In this document: positions 16,980-25,673 of the stretch, piece by piece
How the letters are laid out: every line of letters begins with the position of its first letter
Numbering within the stretch: position 1 is the stretch's first letter
Source of the DNA: Rhizobium sp. 9140
GTDB lineage: Bacteria > Pseudomonadota > Alphaproteobacteria > Rhizobiales > Rhizobiaceae
Direction: 5' to 3'
Assembly: GCF_900067135.1 (NCBI RefSeq)
Contig: NZ_FJUR01000002.1
Span: 434,001 to 498,000, forward strand
DNA length: 64,000 nt
Translations under genes and position numbers: made by a program
The notes under the pieces: model-generated
Told to the model about the DNA's origin: nothing
What the model saw: the letters and a program-made list of their open reading frames with translations, nothing else
Databases searched by the model: none

Positions 16980-19900
16980 ATGGCCAACCTGACCTCAAAG
17001 GATACGAATGGCAACGGCGAATGGGGTGCCGTCATCAAGGACGCCCTCATTCCGCTTCACTCCATCGTCCTGCCGGACGGCAAGGTGCTCGCATTCGGCA
17101 CGGACGGCGTTGCCGGAGACTACGACGCGCGCTTCGTCTACTCCATCTACGATCCGGTCACGGGTGTGCTCAAGGTTCTGCCCAATACCACGGGCACCAA
17201 CATCTTCTGCTCGCAGATGTCGATCGACCCGAACACGGGCAACGTCATCATCATGGGCGGCGACAACCACAATACCGGTGAAGCCGGCGGCACCTGGACC
17301 GGGCGGCACGATGTCGTGATGTTCGACTACACCACCCAGTCGATCCGCAACATCTCGCAGGAAGACTCGAGCTTCGCCCTGCATCAGGCCCGCTGGTACG
17401 GCACCACGGTGACGCTGAGCAACGGCGAGATCCTGATGGTCGGCGGCCGTGACGAGAACTCCAACGGCTCGACCTTTGCCGAGATCTACAACAGCGAAAC
17501 GGGCATGCGGCAGCTATCAGGCACCTACATGGGCGACATGAAGGACGGCGAGGGAACGCTGACCGGCACCTATTACTATCCGCACGCCTGGCAGGTCACC
17601 GATGGTTCGGTCATCATTATCGAGGCGGGCGGCACCAGCAATTCCGGCCACGACGTCTACCGCATGGACGTGCACGGCGAAGGCTCCATGCAGAAGATCG
17701 GCAAGCTGCCTTTCGACACCCGCAATCTCACCGGCTCCATGATGTACGAGACCGACAAGGTCATCGTCGCCTCGAGCACGGGCCAGGTCTGGAAGGCCGA
17801 CCTGTCGCAGCCGACGATCAAGTGGGAGCTCGCCTTCTCGATCAACAATGAAAACGGCGGCGGTCTCGTCGCCCGCACCAACGGCACCTTCATCATGATG
17901 CCGGATGGCAAGGTCGCCATGGTCGGCGGCTCATCCAGCGCCGGCCTGCTGGCCGACAATCTGGGTAGCGCACAGCACTCCGTGCTCTTCTGGGATCCCG
18001 CTACGGGCACCGTCACCTATTCCGAGAAGCAGGATCTCGCCCGGATGTATCATTCGAGCGCGCTTCTCCTACCCGACGGCACGATCTACTCCGGCGGCAG
18101 CGGTTCGCCGGGTCCGGAAGAGAATGCCAATTTCCAGATTCTCAACCCGTCCTACCTGTTCGACGCAAACGGCAATCCGACCAGCGACCGGCCGTCGATC
18201 GTTTCCGCGCCGACCAACATCGATACCGACAGCGTCATCCGCATCACCGTGGACGACACGTCCGACATCGACAAGATCACCTTCATCAAGTCCGGCGCCA
18301 ACACGCATGCGCGCAATGCCGACGTGCGGTTCGTGGAGCTTGAACACAAGATCATCGACGGCAACACGGTTGAGATCACGATCCCGAAGGCCAACGTCGC
18401 CATCCCCGGCACGTGGATGATGTTCGTCGTGGACAAGAACGGCGTCCCCTCCGTCGCCAAGATGGTCGGCGTCGACATGGTCGATCTCCAGCAGACCGAC
18501 AATCTTCAGGGCGGCGGCGCGACCATCTATGCGATCGACAACGAGCAGATCGACGGCGCCTTCGCACTGGCCGTCAGCGCGCGCTTCGACGATCTGGCCG
18601 GTGGCAAGAACCAGAAGATCTTCGACCTCGGCAACGGCCCCGATGCGCAGAACATCTGGCTGGGCCAGGTCCGCGATACCAGCGACATCGAGTTCGTCAT
18701 CAAGCAGGGTGGCGAGACCTACCGTGTGGTCGCGACCAACGCGATCGTCGAGGGTGAAACCGCGACATGGCGCGTCGGTGTCGATCCGAACGGCGTCATG
18801 CGCATCATCAAGAATTCCGACGTCCTGAAGGAAGGTCAGGGGGTCGTTCCCGCCGACGTCGATCGCGCGCACTACCTCATCGGCGAATCCAGCGTGTCCG
18901 GCGATGCCCATTTCGTCGGCCTGATCCGCGACCTGAAGATCGCGAACTACGGCAATTTCGCCGACCTCGATCCGTCCGCGCCAAGCAGCCCCTGCGCCAC
19001 GACCGGCGAAGCCGTCTGCCTCTGCGGCCTGCTCGTGCCGGATGTGGACGACACCGCCGGAAACGACGCACCGAAGGTGTTTACGAAATACTCGACCGTT
19101 GCCGGAGACGTGACCGAACTGAAGAACGGCACGCCCGGCGAGAACAAAACCGAACTGACCACGAGCGGCATCATCGCCTTTGCGGATGCCGACGCGGAAG
19201 CCCACACCGCGAGTATCACGCCGAAAGGCGCGGACTATCTCGGCCAGTTGACAATCGGCAATCCGACGACCGGCGTCGGCGTGAAGACCGGCTCGATCAC
19301 CTGGACCTACAAAGTCAATGACGCCGCTCTCGACAAGCTCACGGAAGGACAGGAGGTCGTGCAGATCTATGACGTCGCCATCAACGATGGCCATGGCGGT
19401 ATCACCGTGCAGACGATCTCCGTCACGCTGCGCGGCTCGGACGATCCGGGCTTCCCGACGGACAGCCAGGTTACCGTGGTCTCCCGCCTTGCAACGACAA
19501 AGGCGGACGATAGCGTTGTCTTCGGCGACAACGTCCGTCTGCTCACAGGCGGCGACTTCGGCGGCGGCTCGAACCGGCTGGAGGCCGGCAACTTCTTCGA
19601 GTTGAAAGCTGGCAATCTCGATTTCAGCAACAGTCTGCATTCCGCCTCCGTGTCCACCGGCATGGGCGCCCGCCTGAATGGCGGTGACATTCTCATGGGC
19701 AAGGGCGGCATCAAGAACACGGTCGTCCTCGGTGACGAAACGACCTTCAGCCTCATCCGCGCCGATGGCTCGGGCGCCGGCACGGTCAATACGGTGACGA
19801 TCGGCGACCGGTCGAAGTCGGATGCCGCCATCGACATGGACGGCGCCGGCACGGCTGCGAATTTCGCCGCGATGAAGATCAAGCTTGGCGATGGCGTCAG

Positions 19901-22900
19901 CATCGGCGGCGGCATCGATGCAGATGGCGCCTATTCCACCAAGACGTTCGACTTCGGATCCGGCGTGACCGTGGGCGGCGCGATGACGCTGAACGGCGCG
20001 CAGAACGTCAATACGATCAAAGCCGGCGACAACTTCACCCTGCGCGGTGCACTGACCGGCAGCACGACCGGCGTCGATACGGTCACGCTCGGCAAGAACT
20101 GGAACATCGACGGCCGCGTCAATCTGGGCGGTGGCGATGACCGGCTGAGCCTCGGCCTCTCCACGGTCGATACGACGCCGACCACGTTCGACGGCGGCGC
20201 TGGCAAGGACGCACTATCCCTCAGCATCGACGCCAGCGATCTCGCCAGCTTCGAAGCGGCGGCAAAGGCGGCGGGCTGGGTCGCGCTCGGCAATGACGCC
20301 TGGACGCCCCGCGGCAACCTCACCTGGCGGGGCATGACCTTCACCAATTTCGAAAGTGCCGAACTGAAGGTCGCAGGCCGCAACGACGCGCCTGAGGTGG
20401 TTGCCTCCGGCACCACGAAGACCGGTGCGGTCAGCGAGCTTTCCGACGGAAAGATCGGCGAAAACAGCACCATCCTGAAGACCAACGGTACGATCGAGTT
20501 CACCGACAGGAACCTCGGCGACACACACAGCGTGACGATCACGCCGCGCGACGGCGGATATCTCGGGACCATCGACTACAAGCAGCCGACCTCGGCGCAG
20601 TTCGGCCTTCTGCCGTGGGTTTATTCCGTCAACAGCGGCGCGCTGGACTGGCTGGCAGAGGGACAGGTGCGCACGCAGTTCTATGATGTCCGGATCACCG
20701 ACAGCAAGGGTGCCAGCACGACAGAGACCGTTACCGTAACGATCACCGGTTCCAACGACGCGCCCGTCATCACCGCCGCGACATCAACGCTCTCCGGCGC
20801 GGTTGCCGAGCTGGCAGACGGCGCGCCGCAGGAGAACCAGGCGACCCATACGGCGACCGGTGCGATCAGCGTTGCCGATGCGGATATCACCGACAAGCAG
20901 GCGGTGAGCTACGTTGCCAGCGGTGCGAACTATCTCGGCACGTTCAGCCTTGGCACCGTCTCGGGTGGCAAGCTTGGCTGGACGTTCCAGGTGGGAGACG
21001 CAGCGATCGACCGGCTGGATGCCGATGAGGTGCTGACGCAATCCTATCAGGTGACCGTGGATGACGGCCATGGCGGCAAGGCGACGGAAACCGTCTCCGT
21101 CACCATTCGCGGTGCCCATGACGATGTCAGTGTCAACGTCGCACCGGTCGTCGATGTCGCAAGCTCGACGCTGGTCGGAACCATTGCGGAGCCGACGGGA
21201 CAGGCGGGTTCCGATCCGAGCGTCAGCGGCTCTCTCGCCTTTGCGGATGCTGACGCTGCCGGCAGCGTGCCGACCGTCACGGCGACCGCTCGCGGCGCAA
21301 ACTATCTGGGCGAACTCCTTCTCGGCACGGCATCCGCCAATGAGGTCGGCTGGACCTTCTCCGTTCCCTCGCACACTGTCGATTTCCTCGGCGCAGGCGA
21401 AACGCGCGTTCAGGTCTATGACGTCACCATCGACGACGGCCGGGGCGGCCGGACGACGCAACCGGTCAGCGTCACGATGACCGGGACCAACGATGCGCCG
21501 GTCATTCACACGAGCGCATCCGTGTTCTCGGGCGGGATCACGGAACTGGTGGATGGCTTGGCCGGGGAGAACCGGACGAGCCTGACGACACCCGGTTCGA
21601 TCGCCTTCTCCGACGCAGACCTCAGCGACAGCCACACCGCGACGTTTACGGCAAAGGCCGCCGACTATCTCGGCGCCTTCACCCTCACCCGGGCCGAGAA
21701 CGGCAGGATAGGTTGGACGTTCTCTGCCGAAGACAGCGCTCTCGACAAGCTCAAGGCAGGAGAGGTTCTCACCCAGTCCTACGACATCATCGTCGATGAC
21801 GGCCATGGCGGTCGGACGACCCGAACCGCGGTGGTGACGATCACCGGCGCGAGCGACGCCGAAGCAGGCCCGACGATCGTCTCCGCTCTCCAGGTCGGGG
21901 CCGGCGCGGACGCCATTGTTTTCGGCGACAACACCACCCTGAACCAGGGCGGCAGTTTCGGCGCGGGCGCCAACAGCCTGACGGCAGGCGACAACTTCGT
22001 ACTCAAGGCCGGTACGCTCAACTTCGATGCGAGCACCGGACCGGCGAGCCTGACGCTTGGAAAGAACGCCAACCTCAACGGCGGCGACATCCTGATGAGC
22101 GAGGACAGGGCCGCAAACTCGGTCGCCGTGGGCGACGGATCGAAGATCAGCTACGTCCTCATGAACGGCGGCGGCGCCGATGCGTCGCAGACGCTGACGC
22201 TCGGTCAGAAGGTGACGACGGATTACGCGATCGTCATGAACGGCAGCGGCACCGCCGCGGACGCGATGGAACTCGCGGTCACGATCGGCAACGGCTCCCT
22301 GGTCGGCGGCGCTCTCACTGCGAACGGCAACAATGCGGCGAAGCGGGTGACGCTCGGTGATGCCGTCACGATCGACGGCGCGCTCTCCCTCCAGGGCACG
22401 AACAACACGACGACGGTGAAGATCGGCGACGACCTGACTCTGAAGGGTAACTTCAACGGCGCGGGCTCGGGCGTGGAAACCGTCGAGATCGGCCGGAACT
22501 GGCAGATCGATGGTCAGGTCGATCTGGGTGGCGGCAACGACACGCTGCGGATCGGCACCACGACCCGCGACGGCGCGGGCATCATCTCCGGCGGCGCCGG
22601 CACGGACAGCCTCGACATCGTCATGACGGACGACCTGCGCGCTTCGTTCGAAAGCGCGGCATCCGCCGCAAACTGGGTTCGCAAGGCGGACGGGTCCTGG
22701 GATCCGCAGGGCCGTGCGCTGAGCTGGCAGGGCAACACCTATACGAGCTTCGAAGCCGTGAAGACGACGTTTGTGGCTGGCACGTCGGCGGTCGCCGTGA
22801 AGACGGCGATCGATAGCCTGCAGGCGACGGCCGGCGCCGACGCCTTCATTCTGGGCTCGGACGTTACCCTACAGAACGGCACCTATTTTGCCGGCGGCGC

Positions 22901-24089
22901 CAACAGCCTGACGGCCGGTGACAACTTTACCCTGAAGGCCGGCACACTCAACTTCGATGGCAGTTCGGGCGCCTCCAACCTGACGCTCGGCAAGAACGCC
23001 AACCTCAACGGCGGCGATATCTTGATGAGCAATGCGGGCGCTGCCAATGCGGTGACCGTCGGCGATGGCTCGAAGATCAGCTACGTCCTGATGAACGGCG
23101 GCGGCGCCAAGGCATCGCAGATGCTGACGCTGGGCGAGAAGGTCACGACCGACTATGCCATGGTCATCGACGGCAGCGGCACGGCGGCGGATGTGATGGA
23201 AATCGACGTCAGGATTGGCAACGGGTCGTCCATTGGAGGCGTTTTCTACGCCAACGGCAGCAATGCCACGAAGACCGTGACGCTCGGAAACAACGTCACG
23301 ATCGACGGCGCCATGTCTCTTCAGGGCATCAACAACACCACGACGGTGAAGATCGGTGACGATCTGACGCTGAAAGGCGCTTTCATCGGCGCGGGCTCGG
23401 GGTCCGAAATCGTCGAAATCGGCAAGAACTGGCAGATCGACGGCGCCGTCAATCTCGGCGCTGGTAACGACAAGCTGCGGATCGGCAGCACCGACCGCGA
23501 CAGCGCAGGCACCATCGCCGGTGGCGCGGGCACAGACAGCATCGAGCTGGTCCTTGCCAGCACCGCCGAGAAGACCGCTTTCGCAGCAGTTGCCAAGGCA
23601 GCGGGCTGGCAGATGCTCGATGATGGAAGCTGGAACACGCTCGGCCGCGCCGTCACCTGGCATGGCGTGACCTACACAACCTTCGAGACGGCGAAGGCCT
23701 CCATCGAGCCGGTGGCCGTCATCGCTGTTGCGGCAGGGGACGGGCATATCCAGGGCCTCGCCGCCTCTGCCATGTCGACAGGCATGGCAAAGGCCGTCAC
23801 ACTCGACACCGCGACATTCTACGGCACCGACGGCGACGACTTCATCCTCGGCAATGCCGGCGACAACATCCTCGAATCCCGTGGCGGGAACGATACGGTC
23901 GATGGCGCACAGGGCTATGATGTGCTCCGTCTTTCAGGCAATGCCGCCGACTACAGCTTCGTCAAGGAAGCGGATGGCAGCATTCTCATGACCAGCGCTC
24001 ACGACGGCCATGACGTCCTGCACAATGTCGAAGCCGTCTGGTTCCACGACTCCGCACAGCCGACGGCAATCGACCATCTGACGAACTGA
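16980..24089 (+). CDS. Giant type I-secreted protein: galactose-oxidase-like domain, VCBS repeats, RTX-like tail
   Basis: 2369 residues, no Sec signal. Residues 1-500 form a galactose/glyoxal-oxidase-type kelch propeller plus DUF1929-like C-terminal domain. All copper and radical positions align: Cys77 (NIFCSQMS), Tyr140 (ARWYGTTVTL), Tyr357-His358 (ARMYHSSALLLPDG) and His443 (GANTHARNADVRF). A laminin-G-like domain lies at about 510-670. VCBS repeats lie at about 695-820, 1136-1261, 1260-1381, 1384-1504 and 1504-1626. Three related modules of about 310 residues occur near 832, 1632 and 1942. A C-terminal part (about 2279-2369) has few RTX-like Asp/Gly nonapeptides (GTDGDDFIL, GGNDTVDG) and the presumed secretion signal. 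It converges on the type I export genes, its likely exporter. Predicted role: surface-attached or released oxidase generating hydrogen peroxide, or an adhesin with a propeller; activity is inferred. Confidence 0.88.
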   Translation: MANLTSKDTNGNGEWGAVIKDALIPLHSIVLPDGKVLAFGTDGVAGDYDARFVYSIYDPVTGVLKVLPNTTGTNIFCSQMSIDPNTGNVIIMGGDNHNTGEAGGTWTGRHDVVMFDYTTQSIRNISQEDSSFALHQARWYGTTVTLSNGEILMVGGRDENSNGSTFAEIYNSETGMRQLSGTYMGDMKDGEGTLTGTYYYPHAWQVTDGSVIIIEAGGTSNSGHDVYRMDVHGEGSMQKIGKLPFDTRNLTGSMMYETDKVIVASSTGQVWKADLSQPTIKWELAFSINNENGGGLVARTNGTFIMMPDGKVAMVGGSSSAGLLADNLGSAQHSVLFWDPATGTVTYSEKQDLARMYHSSALLLPDGTIYSGGSGSPGPEENANFQILNPSYLFDANGNPTSDRPSIVSAPTNIDTDSVIRITVDDTSDIDKITFIKSGANTHARNADVRFVELEHKIIDGNTVEITIPKANVAIPGTWMMFVVDKNGVPSVAKMVGVDMVDLQQTDNLQGGGATIYAIDNEQIDGAFALAVSARFDDLAGGKNQKIFDLGNGPDAQNIWLGQVRDTSDIEFVIKQGGETYRVVATNAIVEGETATWRVGVDPNGVMRIIKNSDVLKEGQGVVPADVDRAHYLIGESSVSGDAHFVGLIRDLKIANYGNFADLDPSAPSSPCATTGEAVCLCGLLVPDVDDTAGNDAPKVFTKYSTVAGDVTELKNGTPGENKTELTTSGIIAFADADAEAHTASITPKGADYLGQLTIGNPTTGVGVKTGSITWTYKVNDAALDKLTEGQEVVQIYDVAINDGHGGITVQTISVTLRGSDDPGFPTDSQVTVVSRLATTKADDSVVFGDNVRLLTGGDFGGGSNRLEAGNFFELKAGNLDFSNSLHSASVSTGMGARLNGGDILMGKGGIKNTVVLGDETTFSLIRADGSGAGTVNTVTIGDRSKSDAAIDMDGAGTAANFAAMKIKLGDGVSIGGGIDADGAYSTKTFDFGSGVTVGGAMTLNGAQNVNTIKAGDNFTLRGALTGSTTGVDTVTLGKNWNIDGRVNLGGGDDRLSLGLSTVDTTPTTFDGGAGKDALSLSIDASDLASFEAAAKAAGWVALGNDAWTPRGNLTWRGMTFTNFESAELKVAGRNDAPEVVASGTTKTGAVSELSDGKIGENSTILKTNGTIEFTDRNLGDTHSVTITPRDGGYLGTIDYKQPTSAQFGLLPWVYSVNSGALDWLAEGQVRTQFYDVRITDSKGASTTETVTVTITGSNDAPVITAATSTLSGAVAELADGAPQENQATHTATGAISVADADITDKQAVSYVASGANYLGTFSLGTVSGGKLGWTFQVGDAAIDRLDADEVLTQSYQVTVDDGHGGKATETVSVTIRGAHDDVSVNVAPVVDVASSTLVGTIAEPTGQAGSDPSVSGSLAFADADAAGSVPTVTATARGANYLGELLLGTASANEVGWTFSVPSHTVDFLGAGETRVQVYDVTIDDGRGGRTTQPVSVTMTGTNDAPVIHTSASVFSGGITELVDGLAGENRTSLTTPGSIAFSDADLSDSHTATFTAKAADYLGAFTLTRAENGRIGWTFSAEDSALDKLKAGEVLTQSYDIIVDDGHGGRTTRTAVVTITGASDAEAGPTIVSALQVGAGADAIVFGDNTTLNQGGSFGAGANSLTAGDNFVLKAGTLNFDASTGPASLTLGKNANLNGGDILMSEDRAANSVAVGDGSKISYVLMNGGGADASQTLTLGQKVTTDYAIVMNGSGTAADAMELAVTIGNGSLVGGALTANGNNAAKRVTLGDAVTIDGALSLQGTNNTTTVKIGDDLTLKGNFNGAGSGVETVEIGRNWQIDGQVDLGGGNDTLRIGTTTRDGAGIISGGAGTDSLDIVMTDDLRASFESAASAANWVRKADGSWDPQGRALSWQGNTYTSFEAVKTTFVAGTSAVAVKTAIDSLQATAGADAFILGSDVTLQNGTYFAGGANSLTAGDNFTLKAGTLNFDGSSGASNLTLGKNANLNGGDILMSNAGAANAVTVGDGSKISYVLMNGGGAKASQMLTLGEKVTTDYAMVIDGSGTAADVMEIDVRIGNGSSIGGVFYANGSNATKTVTLGNNVTIDGAMSLQGINNTTTVKIGDDLTLKGAFIGAGSGSEIVEIGKNWQIDGAVNLGAGNDKLRIGSTDRDSAGTIAGGAGTDSIELVLASTAEKTAFAAVAKAAGWQMLDDGSWNTLGRAVTWHGVTYTTFETAKASIEPVAVIAVAAGDGHIQGLAASAMSTGMAKAVTLDTATFYGTDGDDFILGNAGDNILESRGGNDTVDGAQGYDVLRLSGNAADYSFVKEADGSILMTSAHDGHDVLHNVEAVWFHDSAQPTAIDHLTN
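19473..20402 (+). repeat. Internal module A1 of the giant protein gene
   Basis: First copy of a roughly 930-bp coding module. Landmarks such as FGDN, the AGNFFELKAG segment, LNGGDILM and the NLGGGDDRL motif recur 2400 bp later in module A2 at the same relative positions. Protein similarity is clear, but DNA identity is visibly lower than between A2 and A3. Four VCBS repeats separate A1 from A2. Confidence 0.75.
21873..23732 (+). repeat. Tandem modules A2 and A3, exact 930-bp period
   Basis: Two adjacent copies (21873-22802 and 22803-23732). Matching landmarks are exactly 930 bp apart along the unit: GCCAACAGCCTG at 21969 and 22899, AAGAACGCC at 22062 and 22992, and the GG(C/T)AACGACA block at 22533 and 23463. 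DNA similarity is high with mostly third-position changes, and there are no indels. The modules look like beta-solenoid-type repeats (LTLGKNANLNGGDILMS, KISYVLMNGGGA). Recent duplication is likely. Confidence 0.85.
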
Positions 24090-24104
24090 TGGCCTGACGA
24101 TAGG

Positions 24105-24131
24105 CTACCGGGCGATGACGACGCCCGGTAG
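24105..24131. terminator. Perfect bidirectional terminator hairpin
   Basis: CTACCGGGCG (24105-24114), loop ATGACGA, then CGCCCGGTAG (24122-24131): a perfect 10-bp stem. It begins on the stop codon of the TolC-type gene and lies 15 bp past the giant gene stop, so it serves both convergent transcripts and is partly within the channel gene's last codons. Confidence 0.75.
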
Positions 24132-25673
24132 AGATGGACGCGGTTCGCCCCCATCGGGGATTCCGGTGGTTTCCCCTTTACTGCGTCTGCGGGGTTCCTT
24201 CCCGCTTTCCGTACCGACGATTTCGGCGAGGAGGCCCGAGGTCGCAGCAAGACGCGTAATGGCGGCAAAGCGCGTGACCACGGCTTCCAGTTCTTCACTG
24301 GTCGCCATCGTCAGCTGGCGACGGGTCAGGAGAACGTCGTCGATGGGAATGAGGCCGGCATGGTACTGGTCCACCTTGGCCGCATAGGATGTGCGCAGCG
24401 CTTTGATCTTGCGCCGCGAAAGGTCTGCCTGTTTCGTTGCGGACTGAACCTCGATCCAGTCGACGCGCAACTGCGTCTCGGCCTTCCGGTCTTCCGAAAG
24501 CGCCCGATGCATTGCCGCATTGGCAAGTTCGTCGGCCTCCCGCACATCGGCCGTGGTCGTGAGATCCACCAGAGGCACGGTCAGTTGCAGCCCGACGCTC
24601 CACCCGTCCGTATTGCGGCTGGTGCGCGTGGTCCTGGAGGTCTTGTAGTCCGTCTTCAGGTCGAGACGCGGAAAGTAGCGGCCCTTGGCCACCTTGCGCC
24701 CGTTTTCCGCCGCATCGAAACGGTGCCAGTTGGCTTTCAGCCCCGAATTGCGCGAATGGGTCAAATCGACAAGCGCATCGAGGCCTCGCCGCGGCACGGC
24801 TTCGAGGTTGGGAAGCTTGAAGCCGCCGGGTGCAGCCTGCCGTAGCTGGGAGGACAGGATGGCCCTGGACTTCGCCGCCGAACTGCTGGTGATCACCAGC
24901 GTGCGGGCGACATCGCTCAGTTCCGCTTCCAATTCCGCAGCATCGCCTTCGGTCGCCCGTCCGGCATCGACGCGACCGCGCACGGCCTTCCGCAAGGTGC
25001 CAAGATCGCGCAGATTGTCCTCCAGCACCTTGGCCTGCCGGGTCGCAAGGTTCAGGTCGATTGCGGCGTTGATGGTTTCCAGCGCCACGCTTTCCGTGAC
25101 GCTGCGCAGTTCGGCAGCCGCGGCCAGTGCCCGGCTCTCCGCACTTCGCTTCGTATAGAGACGTTGCCCGCCATCCAGCAGCGGCAGGGCGATGGAGATG
25201 CCGGCATTCATGCCGGGATCGTTCACGGACAATGACGAGTCGCGGTCCCCACCGACCCAGGCATTGCCGGAGACGGTCGGAAGAAACGCCGCGCTGGCGC
25301 GGCTGACACCCGCCTGCGCGGCCCGCTTTTCCGCCGAAAGGCTGCGCACGAGGTCGCTCTCCTCGATCGCCACGGAGACGGCATCCATGAGATCCGCAGA
25401 AACGCTGCCGATGCCTTCCCGAAGGAGCAGCGATGGTTCATTCGCGATATCGCGCGCCGCCTGCGGGCGGCGGATGGGCAAAGAGGCAGAGCCCATCTGG
25501 TCCATCATCGTCAGCCGCAGGTCGAGGCCGGACGGCGTTCCTCCCGTCTGAAGAGGATCGATCGTCATCAGCCGCAGACCTCTATCGCCTGCCGGGCGAA
25601 GGTCTTCGGCAAGACTGGTGCCGGCCATGAGACAGGTGCAGGCGAGAGCAAGCCAGGAGCGCGCCATGATCAT
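24105..25673 (-). CDS. TolC-family outer-membrane channel of the type I secretion system
   Basis: 522-residue outer-membrane factor with a signal peptide (WLALACTCLMAGTSLAED). TolC-type repeated structure shows in two halves: AAFLPTVSGNAWVGG with ISIALPLLDGGQR, then RYFPRLDLKTDYK with LQLTVPLVD. Long helical coiled stretches lie between. Its ATG overlaps the adaptor stop by four bases (ATGA). It completes the exporter with the two upstream genes; having a dedicated linked TolC is less usual than borrowing a chromosomal one. The C-terminal 40 residues are basic and proline-rich, presumably periplasmic. The N-terminal 90 residues before the first barrel are longer than in E. coli TolC. Confidence 0.87.
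   Translation of the reverse strand: MIMARSWLALACTCLMAGTSLAEDLRPAGDRGLRLMTIDPLQTGGTPSGLDLRLTMMDQMGSASLPIRRPQAARDIANEPSLLLREGIGSVSADLMDAVSVAIEESDLVRSLSAEKRAAQAGVSRASAAFLPTVSGNAWVGGDRDSSLSVNDPGMNAGISIALPLLDGGQRLYTKRSAESRALAAAAELRSVTESVALETINAAIDLNLATRQAKVLEDNLRDLGTLRKAVRGRVDAGRATEGDAAELEAELSDVARTLVITSSSAAKSRAILSSQLRQAAPGGFKLPNLEAVPRRGLDALVDLTHSRNSGLKANWHRFDAAENGRKVAKGRYFPRLDLKTDYKTSRTTRTSRNTDGWSVGLQLTVPLVDLTTTADVREADELANAAMHRALSEDRKAETQLRVDWIEVQSATKQADLSRRKIKALRTSYAAKVDQYHAGLIPIDDVLLTRRQLTMATSEELEAVVTRFAAITRLAATSGLLAEIVGTESGKEPRRRSKGETTGIPDGGEPRPSLPGVVIAR

Noticed and set aside
18069..19640. 523-codon minus-strand frame inside the giant gene
   Set aside because: Antisense to well-conserved domains of the secreted protein; no ribosome-binding site and no recognisable domain.
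19473..23732. Repeat modules considered as a mobile or phage-derived element
   Set aside because: The repeats stay in frame inside one coding sequence and have domain-like periodicity, so they are protein modules.
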